DNA from: Blasia pusilla
Taxonomy: Eukaryota > Marchantiophyta > Marchantiopsida > Blasiales
Assembly (NCBI GenBank): GCA_050084515.1
Contig: CM114273.1
Location: 36,890,001 to 36,954,000, forward strand
Direction: 5' to 3'
DNA: 64,000 nucleotides
Shown: positions 1 to 10,251 of the stretch, piece by piece
Position numbering within the stretch: the first letter of the stretch is position 1
Layout of the letters: each line of letters begins with the position of its first letter
Notes under the pieces: model-generated
What the model saw: the letters and a program-made list of their open reading frames with translations, nothing else
What the model was told of the DNA's origin: nothing
Databases searched by the model: none
Translations under genes and position numbers: made by a program

Positions 1-959
1 TTTCATTTTTCTCTCATAACTAGATCCTTTTTTTTTTAACAAATATATGACTCAATCTTATTGAGAAATTTGATGGAGAGAAAACCGTTGACGAAGTACA
101 TAACTTCATGAATAAAGAAGAAAAAAAAATTCACCAGATATGAAGGTTGGTTTCTTTTCTTTACTTTCGGGAAAAAGCATCTGAAATTATTCAGTGAGAG
201 TGAAACATCATTTTGTTGAGCGAAAGGAAAAGGATTCCATAGAAGAAGATGGAAAGCTTATTTTTACTAAAATAAAAAAGAACAATGTATCTATCTATAT
301 AATAATTGGAGACCCCATATGCATAATAGAACAAGATAGTTAGAGAATAAGACAGAATAAGCAACATGTTTGAAATTTTTTGCTTTAAACATATTAGATG
401 GGTAGAAATAGATAGGAACATAAGAACGGATAGGGATTTGAGAGGAATAGAAAAAATATGCATTAATCAGTTTGACATAACTCCATACTACGAACCCATT
501 ATAATTTATTTAATATTATAATGGGTGATTATAAATATAAATAGAATGGAATAATTTTGATAAAAAACAAAAAATTTAGAATTTTTGCCCCAACTCATAT
601 TTGATGGAAAGAGAAAATAAATTTTAATGGATGAGTAGATTTTGTTTATATTTTATGGAAGGATAAAATTACTTAAGGGATTGAGATATCATTTTAATTT
701 GAATGGAGGATTCTAATTACTAAGAAGAGTGAAATATTATTACTCTTCTAAGATTTAGAAAATGTAAATTATATTTAAATTTTGAAATGAATAACGTGAT
801 TATTTTTTAAAAATTAAAGTAATTCACATGTGATATGTTGGGAAAGGAAAATGAAATTGAATGGAAAAGGAAAATTAATTTTTTTAATTAAAATTAGTTA
901 AGATTTTGGTTAGTGAATGTTATTTGGTGGGAAGAGTGGAAGGGGAAGAATTGGGGAGT
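1..959. other. AT-rich intergenic spacer, no gene seen
   Basis: Low-complexity AT-rich sequence. The only open frame (minus strand, 191-463) is a hydrophobic stretch from A/T-rich codons with no recognisable domain. Composition changes sharply near 950, where the GC-richer retroelement begins. I see no copia or gypsy sequence here, so the 5' part of copy 1 and the 5' half of the neighbouring copia element are missing from this side. Confidence 0.6.
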
Positions 960-1119
960 TCTTCCTGAACGTGGTGGTAGAGGACCACCACCAGCCAAAG
1001 GAGATGGAGCATGAGCACCAAAGTCGGCACTTCTCTCACACATCGATCAGTTAGAGCAGAGGATTGCTGCCATGACGATGATGTAGCTTAGGGAAGGCAC
1101 GGAGCCGCGAGCAGCTAGT

Positions 1120-1923
1120 GTGGCTCCAGTTTCTACCTCTTACCCTGACCCGAGTGAGGATCTCGCTAGTATGGGGTTTATGTATAGTGTAGCTCAGGTT
1201 GAGGCGGCTGCAGTGGTGACGCGGGGTGTTGCAAGACGCACTGAGCCATCTAGAGGTGGAGTTAAGTTTGATCCACCGAAGGGGACCAATGGGCGGCAGG
1301 CCAGGGTTCCACAGTCATTCACATTGTCGGAGGCACTACACACACCATCGATGGTGCCTCGACGACCAACGGTGCCTACAAGTCAGGAAAGTACGTTGAC
1401 GTCACGAGGAGTTGGAGTGACAACTCCTATGTCGGCTCAAGTGGAGTTAGTGTCGACCATAGTGTTGGAGGTGGCCACCAAAGTGAGCCAGACTCCGCTA
1501 TTTTCCGCCATAGAGTTGGCGACGTTGGGAGTTGGACCAGCTGAGGTGTTCCGGCTGGCCGCCACATTGTGTGAGGGTGGAGAGATGACGGCTTCTCGTT
1601 CAGAGGTAGTTGAGGAGGTGGTGGACTTGCCCTCAGAGCCGATGCTTGGGACATCCCCCATAGAGTCATGGCATGCGGCGGCGGCAAAGTTGGTAGATAA
1701 GCCAGATCGACCGGCCATAGAGCGAGCAGTGGTGACACTTGGAGTGACATTAGTGGATAACCGAGATGGAGTATTTCGCTTGGTTAGTTCGACGGGGACA
1801 GTATACCACCCGCAGCGCGTCCTACTTGATTCAAGAGCGCAGCCCTTGATGTTAGGAAAGACGAAGTGTTTAGCGTTGGGGTTACGGAAGGCCGACATTG
1901 AGCCTTGTCCCTTCCATGTATAG
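1120..1923 (+). pseudogene. Gag-protease linker and aspartic protease region, copy 1
   Basis: A 267-codon open frame aligns by eye with the linker and protease of copies 2 and 3 (shared strings such as QSFTLSEA, AEVFRLAATLCEGG, FRLVSS and QRVLLDS). The retropepsin active site is DSGAQPLMLG in copies 2 and 3. Here it reads DSRAQPLMLG, so the glycine after Asp-Ser is lost and the protease is probably inactive. The first Met at 1120 is an arbitrary ORF start, since the similarity begins earlier (about 1020). The frame stops at 1921 and continues in other frames through 2220 with weaker similarity. Confidence 0.7.
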
Positions 1924-2229
1924 ACCTTGATTGGGGGCGTATCACCCACGCAATATATGACTCGACAGGAGATAGTTGTCAGAGTCTAGCGAGAGCATGC
2001 GGCGGATAGTGCTATGGTGCGCACACGTGCGATTATAACACCGGTGAGTAAATGCGATGTGTTGGTGGGGAGGAGTCTGATGTTATATCCCCTAGGATTC
2101 ATCCTTGACTTCTGGTAGGAGACCGTTGCTTATCGGCCAGGGTGGCGGTCTGGTGACGGCCGGATGAGTCAGTTACCCGTGCAATTTGCGGGATGAGGTG
2201 GTCGATCATGAGACGAGTCTACGACCACG

Positions 2230-3455
2230 TTGGCAACTTTGACAGGTAGTGTAAGCTGTCCAAAAGAGTTGTTGGAGGGGAACACACATGTAGAGGATGT
2301 CCTAGTAGCGGATAGTCCCACGGAGAGACAGGCCATGGCGGGTGTCTCTTCCCATGTTGGCGAGATCTCTTCAACATTGTGGGATACGACTCGAGAGCTA
2401 CAGAGGAGTGCCGACGACCTCGTGAGGCAGGCGTGGAGTCATGCCTTTATCCCAGAGGAGCAAGATTCAGGTGGCGATCGGGCTCTTGGACGTTGGCCCC
2501 ATTGGATACCACACCCGTTGTGTGGCAGTGTCCAGATGACGGTGTTAGGGTGTTAGATCTCTTCGGAGGGATAAGCACAGGATTGGCTGTGCTATTGCAA
2601 GCAGGGATACGAGTGCATCAATACTTTTATGTTGAGAGAGATGAGACTGCGGGGCAAGTATCATTACTTCATGTAGCGAGATTGGTCCACATGTATCATG
2701 AGTTGTTGCCGGTATCTGCAGTACGGGGATATCAGCATACAGTACACGCCGACATCTCTTTGGTGGGGGCGCAGGATCTGGATAGAGTTGGCACCATTTA
2801 TTTGGTGATTGCTGAATGGCCGTGTCAGGGTCATTCATCAGCTGGCCGAGGGTTTGGATTGCAGGATCCGAGGTCAAGGATGTTTTGGGAGATGTTGCGA
2901 GTAGTACGACACTTGCAGGAGAGTCAGACATGTTCTCCGGCGTACATTTTGGAGAAGGTGCCGTTATTGGGAGACACTCGTGCACATGTGATGATGAGTG
3001 TGCATCAGGTGAGGTCTTGGTTGGGACCTACTGTGTTGTTAGATGCAGCGAGCGTTGGATCACGCGCCCATCGTCCACAACTGTGATGGACGAACTTGAT
3101 ACCATCAGAGGTACTGAGTTGAGCATATGATGGAGTCCAAAGAGCACCACATCTCAGAGTGAATGTTATTTTGGGCTCAGGGCGTCGATCTCAGGTGGTG
3201 ATGCGGGATGATAGACCACCGTTGGCGATGGCCAATAGGGTGGGGGAGTTGAGGGCAACCTTATCTAGGCTGGTGAGCTTCCCAACATCCCATGCCTTTT
3301 GTCAAGGAGGGCCAAGCATAATTTGGGATGAGGTGACCCGAGCATTGGAGGAGCCTACAGTAGATGAGCACAAGCGCGCCATGGAGTTTGCTATGGGGAC
3401 TACAGCGGTGCCATCTATGATTGAGGCATCCCGGAGACAGGTGTTGGGGCAATAA
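2230..3455 (+). pseudogene. Dnmt3-like cytosine-5 DNA methyltransferase domain, copy 1
   Basis: The 2379-3086 frame carries the C5-methyltransferase motif set. Motif I (AdoMet binding) is VLDLFGGISTGL at residues 58-69. Motif IV, with the catalytic cysteine, is WPCQGHSSAGRG at 147-158. Motif VI reads LEKVP where LENVP is expected, so the Asn is lost. Motif VIII-like sequence LDAASVGSRAHRP lies at 221-233. The C-terminal part resumes at 3159-3455 with DEHKRAMEF and EASRRQVLGQ, matching the Dnmt3 motif IX/X pattern (an E-R-x-x-GFP block followed by a R-x-x-LG block). A frameshift near 2470 separates the N-terminal flank (2230-2556). The expected role is methylation of cytosine in DNA. This copy is almost certainly dead. 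Its position between protease and reverse transcriptase is conserved in copies 2 and 3. Confidence 0.82.
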
Positions 3456-3887
3456 ATAGACCTCAATTGTCTCACATAGATAGTCAGCCTAGGTATGGCT
3501 GAGCAAAGATGGATGCGAGTGTCATCCATGCCATCACGTCCACGAGTTGGACCATTACCTACAAGATGTGTACAAGCATTGGCTGGGGGCGTGAGGAGGA
3601 GAGATAGGCACCCATGGACTTCATGGGACGTCGTTCGAGCGGAGAGTGCAAAGGCGTCCAGAGCAGCACATGGTCATCTTTTGGATGTGGAGCATGGTGT
3701 AGGAGGTCAGAGTGGAGTGGATGTTGGGGAGATCGCTAGGGTTGCTACATAGCAACCAAAGCTAGAGGTTGCGTCCTCTCCGAGTGAGGTCACAATGGAG
3801 ACTTGGGAGCCTGTGATACGGAATAAATTGGCTAGTGATACGCCAATCTATCGTCGACCCTACAGGTATTCTGATATGGAGTGAGCC

Positions 3888-4908
3888 TTGATTCAGAGCA
3901 AGAGTCAGGACTTGTTGGAGGCAAGACTTGTGGAGTTATCACATAGGGAGTATGCATGTGCCATAGTCATGCCGTTGAAGAAGGATATATATGGCAATTC
4001 GACGGATAGGCGGATGTGTGGAGATTATTGTCCTATCAACCGACGGATGAGGTCAGATCAGTACGCCATGCCTACTCATGAGGAGATCTTTGATACGGTA
4101 GGACATGCAAAGATCTTCAGTACTTCAGATCTCCGTGTTGGCTATCATCAACTTCCTATCAGATTGGAGGACAAGGAGAAGATAGCATTCTGGGGGATAG
4201 ATCGGTTCGGGAGAGATTGCTTGTATCAGTGGCGGTTCTTACCATTTGGGTTGAAGAAAGCACCTGCGGAGTTTCAGAGAGTGATGGATAGGATTCTGGA
4301 TAGCTTGGATTTTGTACGATGTTACATAGATGATATTCTTATGTTCCGTTCCACGGTTGAGGAGCATGAGCAACACATGGAGGAGGTGTTTCGGTAATTG
4401 CAGTTACATGGAATGAAGTTACATCTAGGCAAGTGCAGATTCTTTCAGGAGGAGATTGAGTACTTGGGACACACCATGCACCCGAGTGGGTTAGGCATTC
4501 ATCAGACAAAGGTGGAGGCTTTTGCGCAGATTTCACGTCCTACAGATGTGAGTCGAGTCCGAGCGTTTCTTGGACTAGTGAACTTCTATCGATGGTATGT
4601 CAAGGGTTTTAGTGCGATCGCAAAGTCTTTGACCTTGTTGACGAGACTTGATCAGGTTTGGTTGTGGGGAGATATGGGCCGTGGCACATTTCAGGTGCTA
4701 TTTATTCAAAAACCCTTTCTCACTTATCACTGATCATCAGCCGTTGAGGTGGTTGATGGAGTCCGACAAGCTACCGGGAAAGCTTGCCAGGTGGGCTCTA
4801 TTACTACAGGAGTATGAGTTTGAGTTGGTTCATAGGCCAGGTTGGCTGAACCAGGATGCCGATGGGTTAAGTCATAACCCAAGTCCGAGTCAAAGAGACG
4901 ACACATGA
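3888..4908 (+). pseudogene. Gypsy reverse transcriptase and truncated RNase H, copy 1
   Basis: Classic Ty3/gypsy reverse transcriptase: MCGDYCPINRR, YHQLPIRLED, WRFLPFGLKKAPAEFQR, and the catalytic YIDD box near 4328 (CYIDDILMF). The frame stops with TAA at 4395 and continues as the thumb/connection (GMKLHLGKCRFF, YLGHTMHPSGL, FLGLVNFYRWYVKGFS). Near 4675 the sequence jumps to the block that follows the RNase H core (HFRCYLF), skipping the catalytic RNase H segment present in copies 2 and 3. The distal RNase H/tether motif (DHQPLRWLMES, LVHRPGWLNQDADGLS) follows in another frame. Confidence 0.85.
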
Positions 4909-5165
4909 GCTCGATGGCATGGAGAGAGTGATGAGGAGATGGTGCCCGATTGGCATGCATTTGCCTGCCTTTGTTGGTTGACTATGGTAGGTCAGCCACA
5001 GGTGATGACTCCAGTGGTGGGGTTGGATGATGAGTCTTTGGATCCGGAGGTCAGTGAGGAGGCGACAGGTGGTCGTGATATCCATGACGACATGGAGGTT
5101 GTGGAGTTCTTGCGCACTGACGTGATAGCGAGCATAGTGAGTGCTAGGGAGCGGGATCAGATCTT

Positions 5166-6516
5166 ATAGAGAGCCAAGAGGTTCAAGTGGGAGGGGACTC
5201 ACATTTTGCAGGTATGGGGAGATGGTAGGATACGAGCGGTACCTCATCCTTCCCAGTGAGCACGTGTAGTGCGACATGCCCATGAAGAGTTGGGACATTT
5301 TGGAGTAAAGGGTACTTAGAGCTTACTCTAGGTTCAGTATTGGTGGCACAGCATGCATACTGGGGTACAGCAGTTTGTGGCCACATGTATGGTATGTGAT
5401 AGAGTGCGAGCATCCTTCAATGCTCCCACTCTGCAATTACATCCTTTGCTGATTATGGGTTTAGGTTATCGGTGGAGTTTAGACTTTACAGGACCTTTGC
5501 CATTGACGGGGCGTCATCACAGTTACATGTTGGTCATGGTGGAGCATTTCTCCAAGTGGATAGAGTTGGTGGCACTACCGGACAAGGCGAGCAGAGGGAA
5601 CAACTTATGCATTTCTAGATCGTGTGCTTAGTCACTTTGGTGCACCGGCGGAGATGTTGACTGACCACGGTACCGAGTTCAAGGGCGAGTTCCAGGCCTT
5701 GTGTGATCAAGCACTAATAGATCACCACACCACGTCCAAAGATCATCTTAAGGCGGATGGGTTGGCAGAGAGAGTAGTACAGACAGTGAAGAGAGGATTG
5801 CGTAAGTATGGCTTGTACCGGGGATACTTGAGGGAGTGGGACCTACAGTTGCCATGGTTGGCTATGGGTTATTGCTTTAGTTGGCAGACATCCTTGGCGT
5901 CATTTTCATCGTACTTTTTGCTCTTTCCGAGAGAGCCAAATTTACCTGCAACTATTCGACGTGACATGGCGGAGGTGTTAGATCTTCATGATCCAGATGT
6001 GTGGGTATAAGCGTGTTCTCAGAGGGCGGAGGTTTTTTTAGAGTTATGCCTATGGCCTTTGAGAACTTAACTATTGCTCAGCATAGAGATACATTGAGGT
6101 ACACAACCATTCATGGAGGAGGTTATTGTCTAAGGATTAGGAGGTTTTATCCTGGAGATTATGTGTATTTACAGCAAGCTGCATCCACGACGCTTGATGT
6201 CACTGTAGGGCGCACGATCCTACGTGTGGGTGAGGTATTACCGACTGGAGTCTCCATGTTGGAGGGACGGGATGGTATGGTTTGGAAGGATCATGTGCGC
6301 AATTTTACGCCATGTCATCTTCCGAACGTAGACGGGACAATGGATCCGAGCTTGGAAATGGTACGTGCAGGCTTGAAGTGTATGTTATGCCGATCTATGA
6401 GGGGTGCAACCACCATGTTGGTATCTGATGGTTGTTCTCAATGGTGGCATATGTCATGTCTGAACCCCCTCTTGATGTAGTTCCCATGGAACGATGGATG
6501 TGTTCGAGATGTATAT
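5166..6516 (+). pseudogene. Integrase fused to a degenerate PHD finger, copy 1
   Basis: The zinc-binding N-terminus (HAHEELGHFG ... CMVC) is split by stops. The catalytic core follows: DFTGPLPLTGRH holds the first Asp, LTDHGTEFKGEF the second, and KADGLAERVVQ the Glu. A frameshift at about 5590 and a stop at 6007 break it. The C-terminal domain has FYPGDYVYLQQ and GRTILRVGEVLPTGVSMLEG. A PHD-like segment follows (CMLC, then SDGC, HMSC). One Cys of the C4HC3 set is Ser, and the last CxxC is lost after the TAG at 6478. Compare the intact finger of copy 2. Confidence 0.83.
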
Positions 6517-6600
6517 AGGGTAGTAGGTCATGTCAGAGAGATGTGATATTTTATATCTAGAGTTAGGGGGATCCAACTTCCCGCTAGGGGGGCGATTGCG

Positions 6601-6732
6601 TGATCTCCATGTATATGTATGAGTTGATTTCTTTACATGTGTGGATCTACCCGTGTGTGGGGAAGATCCGTGTTGTGTGGTGTAGATGTGACCAGGGATG
6701 TATGTTGTGTAGCGATATGTATACGCACGACA
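6601..6732 (+). repeat. 132-bp terminal module, TGATCTCC type
   Basis: Begins TGATCTCCATG and ends GCACGACA. A second, same-length copy lies at 10120-10251, and the right half (TGTGTAGCGATnTGTATnCGCAC) is shared with modules at 17679-17804, 18324-18449 and 20391-20515 (minus). It follows the polypurine tract of copy 1 after about 8 bp and abuts copia coding sequence at 6733, so it behaves as the 3' boundary of the element. Confidence 0.75.
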
Positions 6733-7683
6733 AGGTTGAAGAAAGCTCTATACGGGCTCAAACAAGCTCCAAGAGCTTGGTATGGCAAGATTATACACGT
6801 CCTACAAGTGTTGGGTTTTAGGGTATGTGATTCTGGCTCCTCGTTATATATCTTGAGAGGACAAGATCAAACGGTTTTCATTGTGTTGTATGTTGACAAT
6901 CTCTTGATTATTGGGAGTACAGAAGAAATGGTACAACAAGTCAAGCTTAAGTTACAAGTAGAATTTGATTTGGTATTGAGTTTATCAAGGTTGGAGAGAG
7001 CATGCGGTTACTACAACGACAATACGCTCTTCATATGCTTTCAAAATATGGTATGACGGATTGTACGCCAATCTCTACACCGTTGGACCAGAGTGTGAAG
7101 CTAAGAGTGGATGGAGGAGAGTTGCTTGCAGATTCTAATATATACACACGCATGGTTGGAAGTTTGATCTATCTAACTATAACTAAACCATATTTGAGTT
7201 ATGTTGTTGGCCTAGTGAGCTAGTTTATGCAAGCACCTCGAAAACCTCACCTTAATGTTGTGAGGAGGATTATGCAGTATGTGAAATTCTTTATTCAATT
7301 TAAGCTTCAATTTGAATCTTCTCCGAGTTTTCAATTATAGAGATTCATAAATGCCGATTGGGCAGGAAGCGTGTCTGATCGACACTCCATATCTCGTTAT
7401 TAATTTACTTTGGAAAGCGTAGCTATAAGTTGGGCTTCAAAGAAGCAACCTATAATTGCTTTATCTTCAATTGAGGTTGAGTACAGAGGAGCAACCAATA
7501 CAGCATGTGAGGTGGTGTGGCTTTATCAATTTCTTGTTGAGATTGGTGTTAGTAACTTAGGACCTAGTGTAATATATGCAGAAAATATTAGAAGCATCAA
7601 GCTTGCTAATAACCCTGTGTTTCATGCTTGTACAAAGTATGTTGAGGTGCACTATCATTTTATCGGAGAGAAAGTGCTTGTAG
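6733..7683 (+). pseudogene. Ty1/copia reverse transcriptase and RNase H, 5' part of an interrupted element
   Basis: Copia reverse transcriptase starts abruptly within the conserved LKKALYGLKQAPRAWY block (6735-6782). The catalytic box reads YVDN instead of YVDD (near 6890), so the enzyme is inactive. Downstream blocks are SKYGMTDCTPISTPLD, MVGSLIYLTITKPYLSYVVG, the ADWAGS RNase H block and SWASKKQPIIALSSIEVEY. The C-terminal TKYVEVHYHFIGEKVLV resembles the usual copia tail. Several stops and frameshifts occur. The reading frame breaks at 7683 and continues at 18450, on the far side of gypsy copy 2. The 5' part of this copia is absent, cut where copy 1 ends. Confidence 0.85.
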
Positions 7684-7807
7684 TCATGTCTTTTAGGATA
7701 GATCGGTGAGATCTAGTAGAGCGCCTTCGTGAGTAGTGGAGGAGAGGCTCAGTAGGTTGAGGATGACCTACTGAGGCCCCGGGAAACGTGAGAGAGCAGG
7801 ACGGTCC

Positions 7808-7945
7808 CAACAGCAACGGCCGACGCTGCCCAATGGACGGTGGACCGTTGACTGTGACGGTGGACCGCTAATGGTGACGGTTGACCATTGATGGTGACGA
7901 TGGACGGTTGACGGTGACGGTTGACCGTTGACCGGTGACTATGAC
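7808..7945 (+). repeat. Minisatellite rich in TTGAC, in terminal repeat
   Basis: Imperfect units of about 20 bp built on ACGGTTGACCGTTGATGGTG. TTGAC occurs about five times, several as TTGACC. TTGAC[C/T] is the W-box recognised by plant WRKY factors. A related array lies at 29265-29425 in the 5' repeat of copy 3. A regulatory role is inference only. Confidence 0.6.
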
Positions 7946-7996
7946 TATGATGGCGACGGCTGCCACCGGTGTGGCGGCTGGTTTAGGGTTTGAATA

Positions 7997-9391
7997 ATTT
8001 AACCCTAAAAATTTCCTAGCAATGGCAGTTTTGCAAGATTGACCATAGCTTTTTACTTGCAACTCTAAATTGCGCACCGTTTGTTGCACAACGTGCAGAG
8101 CTTCACGATCTACAGCGGCTTCAAAAAATATTTGGAATTGGACATTCTAGTAAAAAATAACGGGGAATGTTGTAAAGCCCAATGTCTCTTTCTTTTACAC
8201 AAAATTTGGCAGCGATTCCGCGTTGATTTCCTCAACCAAAATGTAAAACCTGTAAAAATACAAATCAGCAAGCTACATGGTGCTCCCAAGAGCACCGGGA
8301 TGGGGCAACCCGCCCCCATAATCAATTCCTATGAGAAATTGGGCAGCGCTTCCGCACGCCACTCTTCCACACAAAAAATTGGCAAATGCAAAGAACAATC
8401 AAAGCAGCCCTTGCTCCGGTGAGCACTCCCATGAGCCCCTGAACGGGGAACACGTCCCCTTCGTTTCGGCTCATTTGGAGCCATATTGAGGAACTTACTA
8501 TTTTAGGTAAGTACCATTTTGAGTATATGATCGACTTTATATTTATGGTAAGTGGCCCTTGACCTCCTACATCAGGTCAAGAGCCAAGGAGGTGACTTGG
8601 GAGAATAGGTTACCATGGAGAGAGCTTGGGAGAGGGGAGACGTATACCTCAAGGAGAGAGAGCTTCAGAGCTCATTCTCTCTTTGTTAAACCTCTTGGCA
8701 TAAGGCAGCGGAGCTATGATCCCTTGCCTTGTGAGTGTAACCCAAGCCTCTCATTAGGAGAGTGGGTTTGGTTTGACATGAGAGAGAGTGCACACCTTTG
8801 AGAGCTATGGTGTGAGATGGTGTAGAGAGAGATTGGATCTTACTTTACAAAGACAGAATGAGAGAATGAGAGAGTGAGAGAGCTTCATGGGGGAGCTCAC
8901 TGGTCACTCATTGTTTTTGCAGGTTGGGGACCGTGTTCCCCGTTCAGCGGCTCATGGGAGTGCTCACCGGAGCAAGGGCTGCTTTGATTATTCTTTGCAT
9001 TTGCCGATTTTTTGTGCGGAAGAGTGGCGTGCGGAAGCGCTGCCCAATTTCTGATGGGGATTGATTATGGGGGCGGGTTGCCCCATCCCGGTGCTCTCGG
9101 GAGCACCATGTAGCTTGCTAATTTGTATTTTTACACGTTTTACATTTTGGTTGGGAGAAATCAGCGCGGAATCGTTGCCAAATTTTGTGTAGGAGAAAGA
9201 GACATTGGGCTTTAAAACAATCCCCGTTAGTTTTTACTGGAATGTCCAATTCCAAATGTTTTTTTAACGCCGTCGTAGATCGTGAAGCTGTGCATATTGT
9301 GCAACAAACGGTGCACAATTTAGAGTTGCAAGTAAAAAGTTATGGTCAATCTTGGAAAACTGCCATTGCTAGGCGATTTATAGGGTTAAAT
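7997..9391. repeat. Inverted repeat with arms of about 465 bp inside the copy 2 terminal repeat
   Basis: The left arm 7997-8459 is the reverse complement, with scattered mismatches, of the right arm 8927-9391. The loop of about 467 bp holds the core of the R module. The right arm is in the family orientation (compare copy 3, 29470-29935, minus strand). The left arm together with the minisatellite is therefore the displaced inverted copy. The ends look like breakpoints of an inverted duplication or nested insertion rather than transposon termini, since no target duplication is apparent. Confidence 0.75.
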
Positions 9392-9925
9392 GTGCACGCA
9401 GGTTACCAAGGGGAGGGCTATTTTTAGGGGAAGAGCCTTTTGGCTCTTCCCAACCCTATATAAGAGAGGAAGATGGCTTTTCTAAGCCATCTTTCTCATG
9501 TTGGGCCATTGGAGCACCTCCCTTGTATGTGTGTGAGCTAGGACTAGGGTGCTAGCGTCTGGATTCCTTGATAGCACAGGGTGGACGAGGCTCGATATGT
9601 CGATGTAGATTGAGGAGTGGAGTTTTAGGCCGGGTGTGCCATTTTTACTACTCTTTATTTTTACATAAGAAAGATGTCAGGGGGCTGGTGGAAATTCGTT
9701 GTTTGCAGGTAGGCAAGCGAGTTGCCTTGGTCGGGAGCCCCAGGAGACGCGTGTGTTGCGGGTGTTTTTCATTTTTCTGTTCAGAAGGCCGTGGGCGGAA
9801 GCGCTGTCCATTTTTCTCAGATTTTGTTGGTGCACAGGGATTGGGGACATCGGCAAAGTGTAGTACGGAGTGGGCGTCGGGTGTAGGCGAATGAGGGTGT
9901 CGAGAGAGAGAAGAAAAGAAGGTTT
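9392..9925 (+). repeat. Terminal-repeat block B
   Basis: This block follows a GTGCACGCAGGTTACC junction and carries the two hairpins and the TATA box. It ends in a short GAGAGAGAG run. Its reverse complement, diverged, is at 49946-50690, where the GA run has expanded to about 190 bp. It is not present at the equivalent place in copies 3 and 4, so it may be a separate LTR or solo insertion that became part of this composite. Confidence 0.6.
9430..9492 (+). promoter_or_regulatory. TATA box flanked by two hairpins, putative LTR promoter
   Basis: CCCTATATAAGAG at about 9454-9466 is a good plant TATA box. Just upstream a stem reads GGAAGAGCC-TTTT-GGCTCTTCC (9428-9450). Just downstream a second stem reads AGATGGCTT-TTCT-AAGCCATCT (9471-9492). 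Both stems are kept in the reverse-strand copy near 50570-50625, although the TATA there is degraded. The position inside a terminal repeat and ahead of gag suggests the element's transcription start. That is an inference. Confidence 0.5.
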
Positions 9926-10119
9926 GGGTCTTGCAGCCGTCGGGGGGCTGTTAAGTAAAGATGGCTAGCTAGGTCACGGCCGGTCTAGGGTTTGGGCGCG
10001 GCGGCGACGGGCAGAGACGGGCGGCGATGGGCGACGGACGGGCGCGGACCCTAACCTCTCTCTTCCCATGAGGAGGCCACGGGCGGACGGCCCCCCCGCA
10101 TTTATTTCACCCCGTTGTG
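9926..10119 (+). other. GC-rich stretch before the 132-bp module
   Basis: Short GC-rich sequence with repeated CGGCGACGGGC-like strings, linking block B to the terminal module. I recognise nothing coding in it and saw no second copy in the window. Confidence 0.4.
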
Positions 10120-10251
10120 TGATCTCCATGTATATGTATGAGTTGATTTTTGTACATGTGTGGATCGACCCGTGTGTGGGGAAGATCGGTGTTGTGTGGT
10201 GTAGATGTGACGAGCAATGTATGTTGTGTAGCGATATGTATGCGCACGACA
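10120..10251 (+). repeat. 132-bp terminal module, end of copy 2 5' repeat
   Basis: TGATCTCCATG ... GCGCACGACA, the same length as 6601-6732 and very similar to it. The sequence right after (GAGGCGAGGTAGTGG) matches the internal sequence of copies 3 and 4 just before gag. In those copies a leader of about 900 bp lies between that point and the terminal repeat. Copy 2 therefore lacks the leader. Confidence 0.7.

Larger units (their letters stand above)
960..6732 (+). mobile_element. Ty3/gypsy retrotransposon with methyltransferase and PHD finger, copy 1 (decayed, 5' truncated)
   Basis: Degenerate element read left to right: Gag-protease linker (from about 1020), protease (near 1830), Dnmt3-like methyltransferase (2230-3455), reverse transcriptase (3888-4640), partial RNase H (4640-4908), integrase (5166-6360), degenerate PHD finger (6379-6516), a G-rich polypurine tract at about 6584-6592 and a terminal module at 6601-6732. 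Gag proper and the 5' terminal repeat are missing. Many stops and frameshifts break the frame. Compared with copy 2, about 240 bp of the RNase H core are deleted near 4675, so this copy could not be autonomous. It ends directly against a copia reverse transcriptase at 6733. Confidence 0.85.
7684..10251 (+). repeat. Composite 5' terminal repeat of copy 2, with nested duplications
   Basis: The R module (TCTTTTAGGATAGATCGGTGAG...) is shared with 17806-18323 (+), 19922-20388 (-), 30010-30524 (-) and 60111-60525 (+). At about 7798 it is interrupted by an inverted block that runs to 8459, and it then resumes up to about 8926. Next come the opposite arm of that block (8927-9391), a TATA-containing block (9392-9925), a GC-rich stretch (9926-10119) and the 132-bp module (10120-10251). 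Taken as one LTR it would be about 2.57 kb against 644 bp for the 3' repeat, so it has grown by insertion or the 3' one has shrunk by deletion. Its limits are inferred from boundary positions, not from a matched pair. Confidence 0.55.

Noticed and set aside
191-463. 90-residue minus-strand ORF
   Set aside because: Hydrophobic product of AT-rich low-complexity DNA with no domain or neighbouring gene signals.
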